From Euglena gracilis (lineage: Eukaryota; Euglenida; Euglenophyceae; Euglenales): a DNA stretch of 64,000 nucleotides. Each line of letters begins with the position of its first letter. Position 1 is the stretch's first letter. The translations under genes and the position numbers were made by a program. This document shows positions 29,731 to 41,879 of this stretch, in pieces. The stretch lies in assembly GCA_039621445.1 (NCBI GenBank), contig CP154955.1, positions 13,095,000 through 13,158,999 on the forward strand, given 5' to 3'. Under the pieces are notes generated by a model, which was given only the letters and a program-made list of their open reading frames with translations, made no database searches and was not told the origin of the DNA.

Positions 29731-30632
29731 AAATTGTCCAAACGATACGTGTTGAGAGATCTCATCCTGTTTGACCGAAGAGGGGTGGTCTGGACCTCCA
29801 CCCTCCTCCCTCTGCTACGCGGGTTTGTGGCAACAGCAATGTTTGGGGCCCCCAGCAATGCAACAGCAATGCAGAAGGTGATTGGGGCAAGGGGGTGGAA
29901 GCCTCCCGCCCACTGGCAATGAAAGCGCGAAGAAGAAGAGCCGAATTTGCACTTGGGAATCAACACCTCTCGAAAAGGGAAGGGATGGGGTACACTCCTC
30001 CACCACCTGCAAGGGATTCCCATTCAGGATCAGCTAATCTCAAAAATGATGACAGTTTGCCAAGTTTGTCAAAATTTGTAGTGTGACAATTTCCTGCAGG
30101 GGCATACGTAAAATGAGACACAAACTTTTGGCAAATTGTCAATTCTTGCCTGTTGCGAAAAGACAAAAATACCATATGGTTTTGCAAAAGTCCTCAAAAT
30201 GCGGTTTGCATCGCGTCCGTGGGAAATTCCTTCTGGGACTTTCGGATACCAAACTCCGGTCCAGGGCACCGCCGGGGTCTCCCACCTGGTCCGGGATGTT
30301 CTGTATCTCAGTGTCTATCCATCGCACCCTTCGGTTGTCAAAATCATGCAGGTTTCATACTGACCGCAGCATTCACAGTTTCCAAGGGAAAACCACCTGG
30401 TGCCCGCGCACCTGCGACCGGATGACGACGGCAGGCGTCCTCGGTGTCCCTCCAGGTCGGATGGAACACCCCGGATGGTTACGAATGTGTGCCACCAATG
30501 GACTCCAGGGGTGTGGTGGGTGGCACACGTGACGCCCCGGGTGACGTTTTGCGCTGTTCCGGGGCCCGAGGCGTGGGCCCGAGGGTGGCAAGGCAGGGCC
30601 GAAGGAACCGTGTCCTCAAGCGTAGGTGCGCT

Positions 30633-30665
30633 CCAGGATGCCCCGCAACCGGCGGGGCATCCTGG
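30633..30665. other. Perfect 14-bp stem hairpin
   Basis: CCAGGATGCCCCGC (30633-30646) pairs with GCGGGGCATCCTGG (30652-30665) around a 5-base loop. It stands alone in GC-rich DNA. Its role is unknown. Confidence 0.8.
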
Positions 30666-33600
30666 CGCTTCGAGACCCTTGCCACGGGCCCACTGGCGCA
30701 GCAGATCGGGCCGATGCCATCACAAGGGCCGACAAGAGCAGAGCCGAGGCCTCCACCACTGGCTGGGTCCGTGATGGCGGCGTAGGTCGTCACTGCCCCC
30801 AGAGCGCAAATGCGAGCACCGGACCACCGTTGTGGCAAGCCCAACCAGTGTCATTGCTGCTTTTGTGTCAAACAACCTGGCGGCTCTGCCAGACAAGACC
30901 CCACCCACAGGGGTTGCTTCTTATGGTTGGTTGGGCGGGGGCAACACATCATCAAATTCGCAAACAGTAACCAATCATCTGTCGGGCGTTGGCAGCGGAC
31001 GTGTTCACCTGGCGGCACCACCCACACCGCGTGCGCGCCCGTCCTTCACGCACGCGTGCACGTCCCAAGGGGGACACACCCGCTCCCTGAACGTTCCGGT
31101 GTGTGTGTGCGGCCAAGGGTTTCAAACAGGGGCCGCCGTGGGCAACAACCAGGGGGGTCCCCAACGCGCGCACCTGCGCACGGCACTTGCGGGATGCATC
31201 GCCCCTCTGGCCTGGCCGTTCAACCCACGCCACGGGGTCCCTCGTCCACACCTCAATTGTGCGCACCTGCACCCGAAGTGTGTGTGTCCCCGAGCACAGG
31301 TGCGCTCAGTTCGGTGCTGGGTGTGGGCCCATCTGGCTCGGGGGTATCCAACACGGCGGCGGTGGGCTTGCAGCCCCGGTGTGCCTGATGTGTGTTCCGG
31401 AGTCCTCAGGTGACCGACTCTCGGTCCTGCAGCGATTGGTGGGTTCTGCAGGCGTTTCACTTAAAACAGAGTGTCCCCTCCCTGCCGCCACTCATTCCGG
31501 GGCCCCAGCACCCAGGCACCTGCCACGATCTCACGGTAGGATCGCGCGCACCTGCGCCTGATCTGACTGATCCGTCGTGCGCACCTGCGCCTGATTTTGG
31601 GGTCTGCTCAAGCGCAGGTGCGCGCGCCGGACGTGTCCTCACGCGCACAGGTTCGCCCATCGCGTCCTGCGTTCGGCTCATGTTGTTCCCAGTAAGGGTT
31701 TTGATCACAGCCGGTCCCAAAACCGCGGACGATCCGGTTTTTGGGCCCGAAAACCCTTAAGCGCCTTTAAGGCTGTCTAAGGTGTTAGTGTCATGCGTGT
31801 CGCCATCAAGCCCTTTGCAACAGCCCACCTTCAGGTTCAAGCGGCCAGCTGGTTTTCTTCTTGCCCATCAACGTTCAAGGGACGAACAATCAGTTTGGAT
31901 GATGCACCGTGTGATGGGAAATCCCCACCATCAGCCCACCAGCTGCCCTCACTGTGCTGCCCATTGGGTAACGCGACGCAGTTTGCGGCAACATTGGCAC
32001 AAGGGCCAACTTTCGTCGCACCACGGAACAGGTGGGACCTGGACCGTCCAGGTGGAACTTGCCAAACCGACAAGAAAGAAGAGCACGCTCAGCAGAGGAT
32101 CGATGCTGACTCGTGGGGACGTTTCGGAGAAGCCAGGCCTGTGTGACCTAATGTCCAAGGAAGAATGGGGGATGCCCCATGGCACCTTTTTGGGCATAAT
32201 CCCACCCAGGGGTGCTATTGACCCAACCTCCTTCCCGCACGATCTTTGTCACCGACACCGACATGAAAATGAAGCAATTTTTTCCTTTGACGCCATTTTG
32301 GGCATCAATAGCAAAAAGCTTTCTGGAGATGGTGGAAAATGATGTAGGGTAATCATTCGCTGGCACCTTTCCCCACAAAACCAACGTCATATTTTTTTTC
32401 AATGGCGCTTTCAGAAATGTTTGTTGATCCTATATTGAGAAAAAGGAAATAATTGGGCTTGCCAATGACCGAGTGCAATGCCAGGAGGCTCCCAAAAGGA
32501 GAAGAGGAAGTCGATGCATTAGCCAAGGGCCAATTGTGCTGCGATTTACAAGAACTCTGAGAATGCAAAAAGGGGGCTATGTTTTTCGAATTGGAGATTA
32601 TCCCTCCATGAGGAGGGCTCTTACCAGGACCAAAATTCTCATCCTTGGGTTTTTTAAAGGCCGGGGGGGTTACCCCACCATCCACCCCCTGGGGGGGCCC
32701 CGGGGGGGGGGGAGTCCTGGGGACCAACTCCATTTCCCCCGAAAATGGCACAAAATGGCGGAAAATGCCAAAAAAATAGCACCTTTTCAAAACTTTTCGG
32801 CGCCTTTGGCGCCGAAAAATATATCCCACTGGCCCCTGGGGGACCTGCCCGGGGAGGGGGGGGGTTCTGCCGGACCCACCCACCCTACCCTCCCCCTCCC
32901 CTCCCAGGGTCCACGACTAAACCCTTGGCCCTGACCCCCATTAGTGGGTAGGGTACAATTGTCACAGAACCAGATCCTGAGTAGTTGCAGCTGGGAACAA
33001 TGCAATCACCAGCCGGCCTCAAAAACGCCAAACCCCACCTTCCCCACCTTCGAACTCGGTTCAGAACAGCAGCTGTCAGGGGCACACGGCTTTGGGAGGT
33101 GTCAGAGGGGGGAATGCTCTGGACGCCACCTGAAATTGCGCAAGAGTACCAGGAACGTTTGTTTCACTCCCAGCACTGATCTTCGGGAATGAGCACCAAC
33201 GTGCAGTGGATGGAGATGTGATTGGAGAAAGGCCGTGGGCCAGTCGGTATTTTATGTCACTTCACTTGTTCCTCGCACGCTGCAACTGGACGATAACTGA
33301 CCCGGCGATTGGGTATGACATCTTTTTAGCTCCCCCATTCCCAGTCACATAATAAGAGCTAAACAGAGCATGAGACAAAAGATCAAAAACATCGTCATTG
33401 ATTAATCACACCTGAAATTGAAAGTTTACGAACACCACTATTACGTATTTTTCTTAATTTTTTTTCGTAAAATTTGTTAATGATTCATTCAATATTTGGT
33501 TATTATTTTGCAGCACAAATATTCTCGTTTCCCTCTGCTTTCCAGAGAACCTAGGAGACGTCGAGCACTTGTTTTCAATAAAATTCAGCACAACTTAGAA

Positions 33601-33679
33601 AACATAACCATCACATTTTGGCAGACATTAATATGAACACACGATACAAGCATACCCACACAGATACATACATTTTGGC

Positions 33680-34022
33680 ATGTGGGTGCCATCAGCCATT
33701 GTCGTGCCTTTGAAGACTGGGATCGAGCGTGACCACCGCTTTGACCTGGTGCTGCAGAGGTCAACTGCCTCTGATATGTTGAGCCTCTGCACAGCTTCGA
33801 CGTGAAAAGGGGCCGGTCAACGAGGCTTTGGACCTGCAGGTGCTGTCTCATGAAGTGTGGGAAGAGGTCATGGAGGAGAGGCTGCTCACGAGGACCGTGG
33901 CCAATCACCGTCTGTCCACAGTGTATCACATCAATTACGGGTTGTTCAACGGTACCTGAACAGCGTCGAACTTCGAGGGGTACAATGGAAAGGAGATGAC
34001 TCTGTTCCACACAGGAGCTACT
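33680..34022 (+). pseudogene. Ankyrin-like gene fragment, left of the array
   Basis: Matches 60180-60480 and 62743-63043. Conserved pieces include SDMLSL, SFDV, VLSHEVWEEV, ERLL.RT and NFEGYNGKEMTL. Here the frame is broken by small indels and a stop after GLFNGT. The last motif resembles the start of an ankyrin repeat (G.E.T.LH.A), which is clearer in the right-hand copies. Confidence 0.45.
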
Positions 34023-34117
34023 GAGCATCAAAATACACGTCTTTTTGTGCCGCACCATCTTGAGGTGTGAGAAATATGTGGTCGCACCACGTAGCACGGA
34101 TATGCATTTGCCCGTCC

Positions 34118-34145
34118 ATGTTCACACCATCTGTGGTGTGAACAT
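34118..34145. other. Perfect 11-bp hairpin beside the array start
   Basis: ATGTTCACACC / GGTGTGAACAT with a 6-base loop, ending 37 bases before the first array unit. It is absent from the other units. Confidence 0.7.
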
Positions 34146-34715
34146 TGACAATTTTTTTGGAGGGGAAGGGCTCTGGCTGGTGCGTACACTTTCACACAAA
34201 GACGTCCAGCAGGAGTGGAAATGCTTCTCCGGGGAGGAAGAACAACATCATTGCCTTCCTCGCATTCATTTCATCAGCGACTATGATGAAGTGTTGGAAG
34301 CAGGTAATCATTGCGATGTTCTTTCAATTATCAGTTTGCTTCTTGGCCGCACGTTGTCGCATGCGTCCCAATTTCCGCACCCAGGGCTGTGCTTGTTCAT
34401 GACAAAGGTAATTACATTAATAATTATCAATAAGAATTAATAATAATATCTCTGGCACTATCTTGTTTTTACCAGTTGTGGCCACAAACGACGAGGAAAG
34501 ACGACGAAAGTGTTCCAAAATTCAAAAAAAAAGGTATTTATAAAGTTATGTATTGATTCTGTGTGGATTATGTACTGCTTCACGCGGACCTGGAATAAAT
34601 GCGATACCCACCAACGGCTAGCTTTGCCACGGGTTGCAGCCGGCTACAAAGGCTGCAACCCGTCACACGTCGAATTTGCCTCCTGCCGCTGCTACCAGTT
34701 TCTGTTGTATTCACA

Positions 34716-34961
34716 ATGGCTTTTGAATCTCAATCTTCTGGCAGAGCGGTCACAAGAAACACTCGAGATACAAAAGAGATTTTAGAAAAGGCCGGGGCTG
34801 TCAGTGGGTTCGAGATCGACGCCGAGTGGTTTTCGACCAACAGCTTCTGCAAGTTCCTGGCCAAGGAGAACTGCGCGGTTGGTTACAAAGCTATTACTCG
34901 GTTCCAGATTACTCACGTATTTAAATGCCAAATCACAACCTTCCACTCGGGTCGACCTTGA
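34716..34961 (+). CDS. Array unit 1 ORF (81 aa)
   Basis: Starts MAFESQSSGRAVTRNTRDTK and ends in TTFHSGRP. Family unknown: no signal peptide, no membrane segment, no recognised domain. Central part GFEIDAEWFSTNSFCKF. An in-frame upstream ATG at 34599 could extend it to 120 aa. Variants here: GAVSGF, LAKEN, HVFKC. Across the array, differences between copies are mostly amino-acid changing, so translation is unproven. Confidence 0.35.
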   Translation: MAFESQSSGRAVTRNTRDTKEILEKAGAVSGFEIDAEWFSTNSFCKFLAKENCAVGYKAITRFQITHVFKCQITTFHSGRP

Positions 34962-35684
34962 AATCAAATCCCCTGTCCCAAGCAACGAACGTGCAAGCTC
35001 CTTGCCCCGAGGACATTGACGTACGCGCCCTGGGGAAAGACTGGCTGTTTTGCGCCGACTTCAAAGATGTCGAAATATGTCTCTTAGCCGATCCCCCAGC
35101 TCTTGTTGTCGCGACCTCCAGTGACTTCAATGAAATTCACTCCCCCGCTTCATAATGAGCAGGATTTGAGATTGATGAGCATGGAATGATTTCAAATAGA
35201 AAACGTGCACTTTCACACAAAGACGTCCAGCAGGAGTGGAAATGCTTCTCCGGGGACGAACAACAACGTCATTGCCTGGTAATCATTGCGATGTTCTTTC
35301 AATTATCAGTTTGCCTTTTGGCTGCACGTTGTCGCATGCGTCCCAATTTTCGCACCCAGGGCTGTGCTTGTTTATGACAAAAGTAATTACATTAATAATT
35401 ATCAATAATAATTAATAACAATATCTCTGGCACTATCTTGTTTTTACCACTTGCAGCCACAAACGACGATGGCCCAAAAGTCTTCCAAAATTATAAAAAA
35501 AGGTATTTATAAAGGTATGTATTGATTCTGTGTGGATTATGTACTGCTTCATGCGGACCTGGAATAAAAGCGCTACCCACCAACGGTTAGCTTTGCCACG
35601 GGTTGCAGCCGGCTACAAAGGCTGCAACCCGTCACAAGCCGAATTTGCCTCCTGCCGCTGCTACCAGTTTCCGTTGTATTCACA

Positions 35685-35930
35685 ATGGCTTTTGAATCTC
35701 AATCTTCTGGCAGAGCGGTCACAAGAAACACTCGAGATACAAAAGAGATTTTAGAAAAAGCCGGGGCTGTCGGTGGGTTCGAGATCGACGCCGAGTGGTT
35801 TTCGACCAACAGCTTCTGCAAGTTCCTGGCCGAGGAGAACTGCGCGGTTGGTTACAAAGCTATTACTCGGTTCCAGATTGCTCACGTATTTAAACGCCAA
35901 ATCACAACCTTCCACTCGGGTCGACCTTGA
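35685..35930 (+). CDS. Array unit 2 ORF (81 aa)
   Basis: Intact. Variants GAVGGF, LAEEN, IAHVFKR. No upstream in-frame ATG (AATAAAAG). The unit is of the long class downstream and matches unit 7 closely. Confidence 0.33.
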   Translation: MAFESQSSGRAVTRNTRDTKEILEKAGAVGGFEIDAEWFSTNSFCKFLAEENCAVGYKAITRFQIAHVFKRQITTFHSGRP

Positions 35931-36697
35931 AATCAAATCCCCTGTCCCAAGCAACGAACGTGCAAGCTCCTTGCCCCGAGGACATTGACGTACGGTCCCT
36001 GGGGAAAGACTGGCTGTTTTGCGCCGGGTTCAAAGACGTCGAAATGTGTCTCTTAGCCGATCCCCCAGCTCTTGTTGTCACGACCTCCAGTGACTTCAAT
36101 GAAATTCACTCCCCCGCTTCATAATGAGTAGGATTTGAGATTGATGAGGATGGAATGATTTCAAATAGAAAACGTACACTTTCACACAAAGACGTCCAGC
36201 AGGAGTGGAAATGCTTCTCCAGGGACGAACAATAACGGCATTGCCTTCCTTGCATTCATTTCATCAACGACTATGATGAAGTGTTGGAAGTAGGTAATCA
36301 TTGCGATGTTCTTTCAATTATCAGTTTGCTTCTTGGCCGCACGTTGTCGCATGCGTCCCAATTTCCGCACCCAGGGCTGTGCTTGTTTATGACAAAGGTA
36401 ATCACATTAATTATTACCAATAGAACTAATAACAATATCTCTGGCACTATCTTGTTTTTACCAGTTGCAGCCACAAACGACGATGGCCTGAAAATCTTCC
36501 AAAATTAAAAAAAAGGTATTTATAAAGGTATGTATTGATTCTGTATGGATTATGTACTGCTTCATGCGGACCTGGAATAAAAGCGCTACCCACCAACGGT
36601 TAGCTTTGCCACGGGTTGCAGCCGGCTACAAAGGCTGCAACCCGTCACACGTCGAATTTGCCTCCTGCCGCTGCTACCAGTTTCCGTTGTATTCACA

Positions 36698-36769
36698 ATG
36701 ACTTTTGAATCTCAATCTTCTGGCAGAGCGGTCACAAGAAACACTCGAGATACAAAAGAGATTTTTTAG
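36698..36769 (+). pseudogene. Array unit 3 ORF, frameshifted
   Basis: Starts MTFES (ATGACT). Two extra T in GAGATTTTTTAG bring a TAG after 23 codons. The rest of the frame continues out of register. Confidence 0.75.
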
Positions 36770-37666
36770 AAAAAGCCGGGGCTGTCGGTGGGTTCGAGAT
36801 CGACGCCGAGTGGTTTTCGACCAACAGCTTCTGCAAGTTCCTGGCCGAGGGGAACTGCGCGGTTGGTTGCAAAGCTATTACTCGGTTCCAGATTACTCAC
36901 GTATTTAAATGCCAAATCACAACCTTCCACTCGGGTCGACCTTGAAATCAAATCCCCTGTCCCAAGCAACGAACGTGCAAGCTCCTTGCCCCGAGGACAT
37001 TGACGTACGGGCCCTGGGGAAAGACTGGCTGTTTTGCGCCGGGTTCAAAGACGTCCAAATGTGTCTCTTAGCCGATCCCCCAGCTCTTGTTGTCGCGACC
37101 TCCAGTGACTTCAATGAAATTCACTCCCCCGCTTCATAATGAGCAGGATTTGAGATTGATGAGCATGGAATGATCAAATAGAAAACGTACACTTTCACAC
37201 AAAGACGTCCAGCAGGAGTGGAAATGCTTCTCCGGGGACGAACAACAACGTCATTGCCTGGTAATCATTGCGATGTTCTTTCAATTATCAGTTTGCCTTT
37301 TGGCTGCACGTTGTCACATGCGTCCCAATTTTCGCACCCAGGGCTGTGCTTGTTTATGACAAAAGTAATTACACTAATAATTATCAATAATAATTAATAA
37401 TAATATCTCTGGCACTATCTTGTTCTTACCAGTTGCAGACACAAACGACGATGGCCCAAAAGTCTTCTAAAATTCAAAAAAAAAGGTATTTATAAAAATA
37501 TGTATTGATTCTGTGTGGATTATATACTGCTTCACGCGGACCTGGAATAAAAGCGATACCCACCAACGGTTAGATTTGCACGGGTTGCAGCCGGCTACAA
37601 AGGCTGCAACCCGTCACACGTCGAATTTGCCTCCTGCCGCTGCTACCAGTTTCCGTTGTATTCACA

Positions 37667-37912
37667 ATGGCTTTTGAATCTCAATCTTCTGGCAGAGCGG
37701 TCACAAGAAACACTCGAGATACAAAAGAGATTTTAGAAAAGGCCGGGGCTGTCCGTGGGTTCGAGATCGACGCCGAGTGGTTTTCGACCAACAGCTTCTG
37801 CAAGTTCCTGGCCGAGGGGAACTGCGCGGTTGGTTACAAAGCTATTACTCGGTTCCAGATTACTCACGTATTTAAATGCCAAATCACAACCTTCCACTCG
37901 GGTCGACCTTGA
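37667..37912 (+). CDS. Array unit 4 ORF (81 aa)
   Basis: Intact. Variants GAVRGF, LAEGN, HVFKC. The leader has a one-base loss (TTTGCACGGG). Confidence 0.33.
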   Translation: MAFESQSSGRAVTRNTRDTKEILEKAGAVRGFEIDAEWFSTNSFCKFLAEGNCAVGYKAITRFQITHVFKCQITTFHSGRP

Positions 37913-38686
37913 AATCAAATCCCCTGTCCCAAGCAACGAACGTGCAAGCTCCTTGCCCCGAGGACATTGACGTACGCGCCCTGGGGAAAGACTGGCTGTT
38001 TTGCGCCGGGTTCAAAGATGTCGAAATATGTCTCTTAGCCGATCCCCCAGCTCTTGTTGTCGCGACCTCCAGTGACTTCAATGAAATTCACTCCCCCGCT
38101 TCATAATGAGCAGGATTTGAGATTGATGAGCATGGAATGATTTCAAATAGAAAACGTGCACTTTCACACAAAGACGTCCAGCAGGAGTGGAAATGTTTCT
38201 CCGGGGAGGAAGAACAACATCATTGCCTTCCTCGCATTCATTTCATCAGCGACTATGATGAAGTGTTGGAAGCAGGTAATCATTGCGATGTCCTTTCTAT
38301 TATCAGTTTGCTTTTTGGCCGCACGTTGTCGCATGCGTCCCAATTTCCGCACCCAGGGCTGTGCTTGTTCATGACAAAGGTAATTACATTAATAATTATC
38401 AATAAGAACTAATAATAATATCTCTGGCACTATCTTGTTTTTACCAGTTGTGGCCACAAACGACGACGAAAGACGACGAAAGTCTTCCAAAATTCAAAAA
38501 AAAGGTATTTATAAAGGTATGTATTGATTCTGTGTGGATTATGTACTGCTTCACGCGGACCTGGAATAAATGCGATACCCACCAACGGCTAGCTTTGCCA
38601 CGGGTTGCAGCCGGCTACAAAGGCTGCAACCCGTCACACGTCGAATTTGCCTCCTGCCGCTGCTACCAGTTTCTGTTGTATTCACA

Positions 38687-38932
38687 ATGGCTTTTGAATC
38701 TCAATCTTCTGGCAGAGCGGTCACAAGAAACACTCGAGATACAGAAGAGATTTTAGAAAAGGCCGGGGCTGTCAGTGGGTTCGAGATCGACGCCGAGTGG
38801 TTTTCGACCAACAGCTTCTGCAAGTTCCTGGCCGAGGGGAACTGCGCGGTTGGTTACAAAGCTATTACTCGGTTCCAGATTACTCACGTATTTAAATGCC
38901 AAATCACAACCTTCCACTCGGGTCGACCTTGA
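38687..38932 (+). CDS. Array unit 5 ORF (81 aa)
   Basis: Intact, upstream ATG at 38570. Variants DTEEI, GAVSGF, LAEGN. Shares the DDES-type sequence after the candidate intron with unit 1 (38448-38500). Confidence 0.33.
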   Translation: MAFESQSSGRAVTRNTRDTEEILEKAGAVSGFEIDAEWFSTNSFCKFLAEGNCAVGYKAITRFQITHVFKCQITTFHSGRP

Positions 38933-39653
38933 AATCAAATCCCCTGTCCCAAGCAACGAACGTGCAAGCTCCTTGCCCCGAGGACATTGACGTACGCGCC
39001 CTGGGGAAAGACTGGCTGTTTTGCGCCGGGTTCAAAGATGTCGAAATATGTCTCTTAGCCGATCCCCCAGCTCTTGTTGTCGCGACCTCCAGTGACTTCA
39101 ATGAAATTCACTCCCCCGCTTCATAATGAGCAGGATTTGAGATTGATGAGCATGGAATGATCAAATAGAAAACGTACACTTTCACACAAAGACGTCCAGC
39201 AGGAGTGGAAATGCTTCTCCGGGGACGAACAACAACATCATTGCCTGGTAATCATTGCGATGTTCTTTCAATTATCAGTTTGCCTTTTGGCTGCACGTTG
39301 TAGCATGCGTCCCAATTTTCGCACCCAGGGCTGTGCTTGTTTATGACAAAAGTAATTACATTAATAATTATCAATAATAATTAATAACAATATCTCTGGC
39401 ACTATCTTGTTTTTACCACTTGCAGCCACAAACGACGATGGCCCAAAAGTCTTCCAAAATTCAAAAAAAAGGTATTTATAAAAATATGTATTGATTCTGT
39501 GTGGATTATATACTGCTTCACGCGGACCTGGAATAAAAGCGATACCCACCAACGGTTAGCTTTGCCACGGGTTGCAGCCGGCTACAAAGGCTGCAACCCG
39601 TCACACGTCGAATTTGCCTCCTGCCGCTGCTACCAGTTTCCGTTGTGTTCACA

Positions 39654-39899
39654 ATGGCTTTTGAATCTCAATCTTCTGGCAGAGCGGTCACAAGAAACAC
39701 TCGAGATACAAAAGAGATTTTAGAAAAGGCCGGGGCTGTCCGTGGGTTCGAGATCGATGCCGAGTGGTTTTCGACCAACAGCTTCTGCAAGTTCCTGGCC
39801 GAGGGGAACTGCGCGGTTGGTTACAAAGCTATTACTCGGTTCCAGATTACTCACGTATTTAAATGCCAAATCACAACCTTCCACTCGGGTCGACCTTGA
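39654..39899 (+). CDS. Array unit 6 ORF (81 aa)
   Basis: Intact. Variants GAVRGF, LAEGN. GAT instead of GAC in EIDAEW is one of the few synonymous changes. Short-class unit. Confidence 0.33.
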   Translation: MAFESQSSGRAVTRNTRDTKEILEKAGAVRGFEIDAEWFSTNSFCKFLAEGNCAVGYKAITRFQITHVFKCQITTFHSGRP

Positions 39900-40620
39900 A
39901 ATCAAATCCCCTGTCCCAAGCAACGAACGTGCAAGCTCCTTGCCCCGAGGACATTGACGTACGTGCCCTGGGGAAAGACTGGCTGTTTTGCGCCGGGTTC
40001 AAAGATGTCGAAATATGTCTCTTAGCCGATCCCCCAGCTCTTGTTGTCGCGACCTCCAGTGACTTCAATGAAATTCACTCCCCCGCTTCATAATGAGCAG
40101 GATTTGAGATTGATGAGCATGGAATGATCAAATAGAAAACGTACACTTTCACACAAAGACGTCCAGCAGGAGTGGAAATGCTTCTCCGGGGACGAACAAC
40201 AACATCATTGCCTGGTAATCATTGCGATGTTCTTTCAATTATCAGTTTGCCTTTTGGCTGCACGTTGTAGCATGCGTCCCAATTTTCGCACCCAGGGCTG
40301 TGCTTGTTTATGACAAAAGTAATTACATTAATAATTATCAATAATAATTAATAACAATATCTCTGGCACTATCTTGTTTTTACCACTTGCAGCCACAAAC
40401 GACGATGGCCCAAAAGTCTTCCAAAATTCAAAAAAAAGGTATTTATAAAAATATGTATTGATTCTGTGTGGATTATATACTGCTTCACGCGGACCTGGAA
40501 TAAAAGCGATACCCACCAACGGTTAGCTTTGCCACGGGTTGCAGCCGGCTACAAAGGCTGCAACCCGTCACACGTCGAATTTGCCTCCTGCCGCTGCTAC
40601 CAGTTTCCGTTGTGTTCACA

Positions 40621-40866
40621 ATGACTTTTGAATCTCAATCTTCTGGCAGAGCGGTCACAAGAAACACTCGAGATACAAAAGAGATTTTAGAAAAAGCCGG
40701 GGCTGTCGGTGGGTTCGAGATCGACGCCGAGTGGTTTTCGACCAACAGCTTCTGCAAGTTCCTGGCCGAGGAGAACTGCGCGGTTGGTTACAAAGCTATT
40801 ACTCGGTTCCAGATTGCTCACGTATTTAAATGCCAAATCACAACCTTCCACTCGGGTCGACCTTGA
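40621..40866 (+). CDS. Array unit 7 ORF (81 aa)
   Basis: Intact, MTFES start. Variants LAEEN, IAHVFKC. The sequence from here to 41.45 kb repeats that of unit 2 almost base for base. Confidence 0.33.
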   Translation: MTFESQSSGRAVTRNTRDTKEILEKAGAVGGFEIDAEWFSTNSFCKFLAEENCAVGYKAITRFQIAHVFKCQITTFHSGRP

Positions 40867-41633
40867 AATCAAATCCCCTGTCCCAAGCAACGAACGTGCA
40901 AGCTCCTTGCCCCGAGGACATTGACGTACGGTCCCTGGGGAAAGACTGGCTGTTTTGCGCCGGGTTCAAAGATGTCGAAATGTGTCTCTTAGCCGATCCC
41001 CCAGCTCTTGTTGTCACGACCTCCAGTGACTTCAATGAAATTCACTCCCCCGCTTCATAATGAGTAGGATTTGAGATTGATGAGGATGGAATGATTTCAA
41101 ATAGAAAACGTACACTTTCACACAAAGACGTCCAGCAGGAGTGGAAATGCTTCTCCAGGGACGAACAATAACGGCATTGCCTTCCTTGCATTCATTTCAT
41201 CAACGACTATGATGAAGTGTTGGAAGTAGGTAATCATTGCGATGTTCTTTCAATTATCAGTTTGCTTCTTGGCCGCACGTTGTCGCATGCGTCCCAATTT
41301 CCGCACCCAGGGCTGTGCTTGTTTATGACAAAGGTAATCACATTAATTATTACCAATAGAACTAATAACAATATCTCTGGCACTATCTTGTTTTTACCAG
41401 TTGCAGCCACAAACGACGATGGCCTGAAAATCTTCCAAAATTAAAAAAAAGGTATTTATAAAGGTATGTATTGATTCTGTATGGATTATGTACTGCTTCA
41501 TGCGGACCTGGAATAAAAGCGCTACCCACCAACGGTTAGCTTTGCCACGGGTTGCAGCCGGCTACAAAGGCTGCAACCCGTCACACGTCGAATTTGCCTC
41601 CTGCCGCTGCTACCAGTTTCCGTTGTATTCACA

Positions 41634-41879
41634 ATGGCTTTTGAATCTCAATCTTCTGGCAGAGCGGTCACAAGAAACACTCGAGATACAAAAGAGATTT
41701 TAGAAAAGGCCGGGGCTGTCGGTGGGTTCGAGATCGACGCCGAGTGGTTTTCGACCAACAGCTTCTGCAAGTTCCTGGCCAAGGAGAACTGCGCGGTTGG
41801 TTACAAAGCTATTACTCGGTTCCAGATTGCTCACGTATTTAAATGCCAAATCACAACCTTCCACTCGGGTCGACCTTGA
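41634..41879 (+). CDS. Array unit 8 ORF (81 aa)
   Basis: Intact. Variants LAKEN, IAHVFKC. First unit with AACTCCCC downstream (second frame KSTPL). Confidence 0.33.
   Translation: MAFESQSSGRAVTRNTRDTKEILEKAGAVGGFEIDAEWFSTNSFCKFLAKENCAVGYKAITRFQIAHVFKCQITTFHSGRP

Larger units (their letters stand above)
25907..33600. other. Region upstream of gene B, no gene recognised with confidence
   Basis: 26.5-27.5 kb is AT-rich and featureless. 30.3-31.7 kb is GC-rich with open frames on several strands but no shared domain. 31793-32146 is an ATG frame of 117 codons with no recognisable motif, overlapping a second frame. 32.65-32.9 kb is another G/C-hairpin element (GGCGCCTTTGGCGCC). The gene B promoter would lie just right of 25.9 kb. 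No TATA-like box stands out. Confidence 0.35.

Noticed and set aside
31782-32342. 186-codon plus frame with CPHCAAHWVTRRSLRQHWH
   Set aside because: Starts with GTG, overlaps another open frame of 117 codons, and the His spacing does not fit a C2H2 finger.
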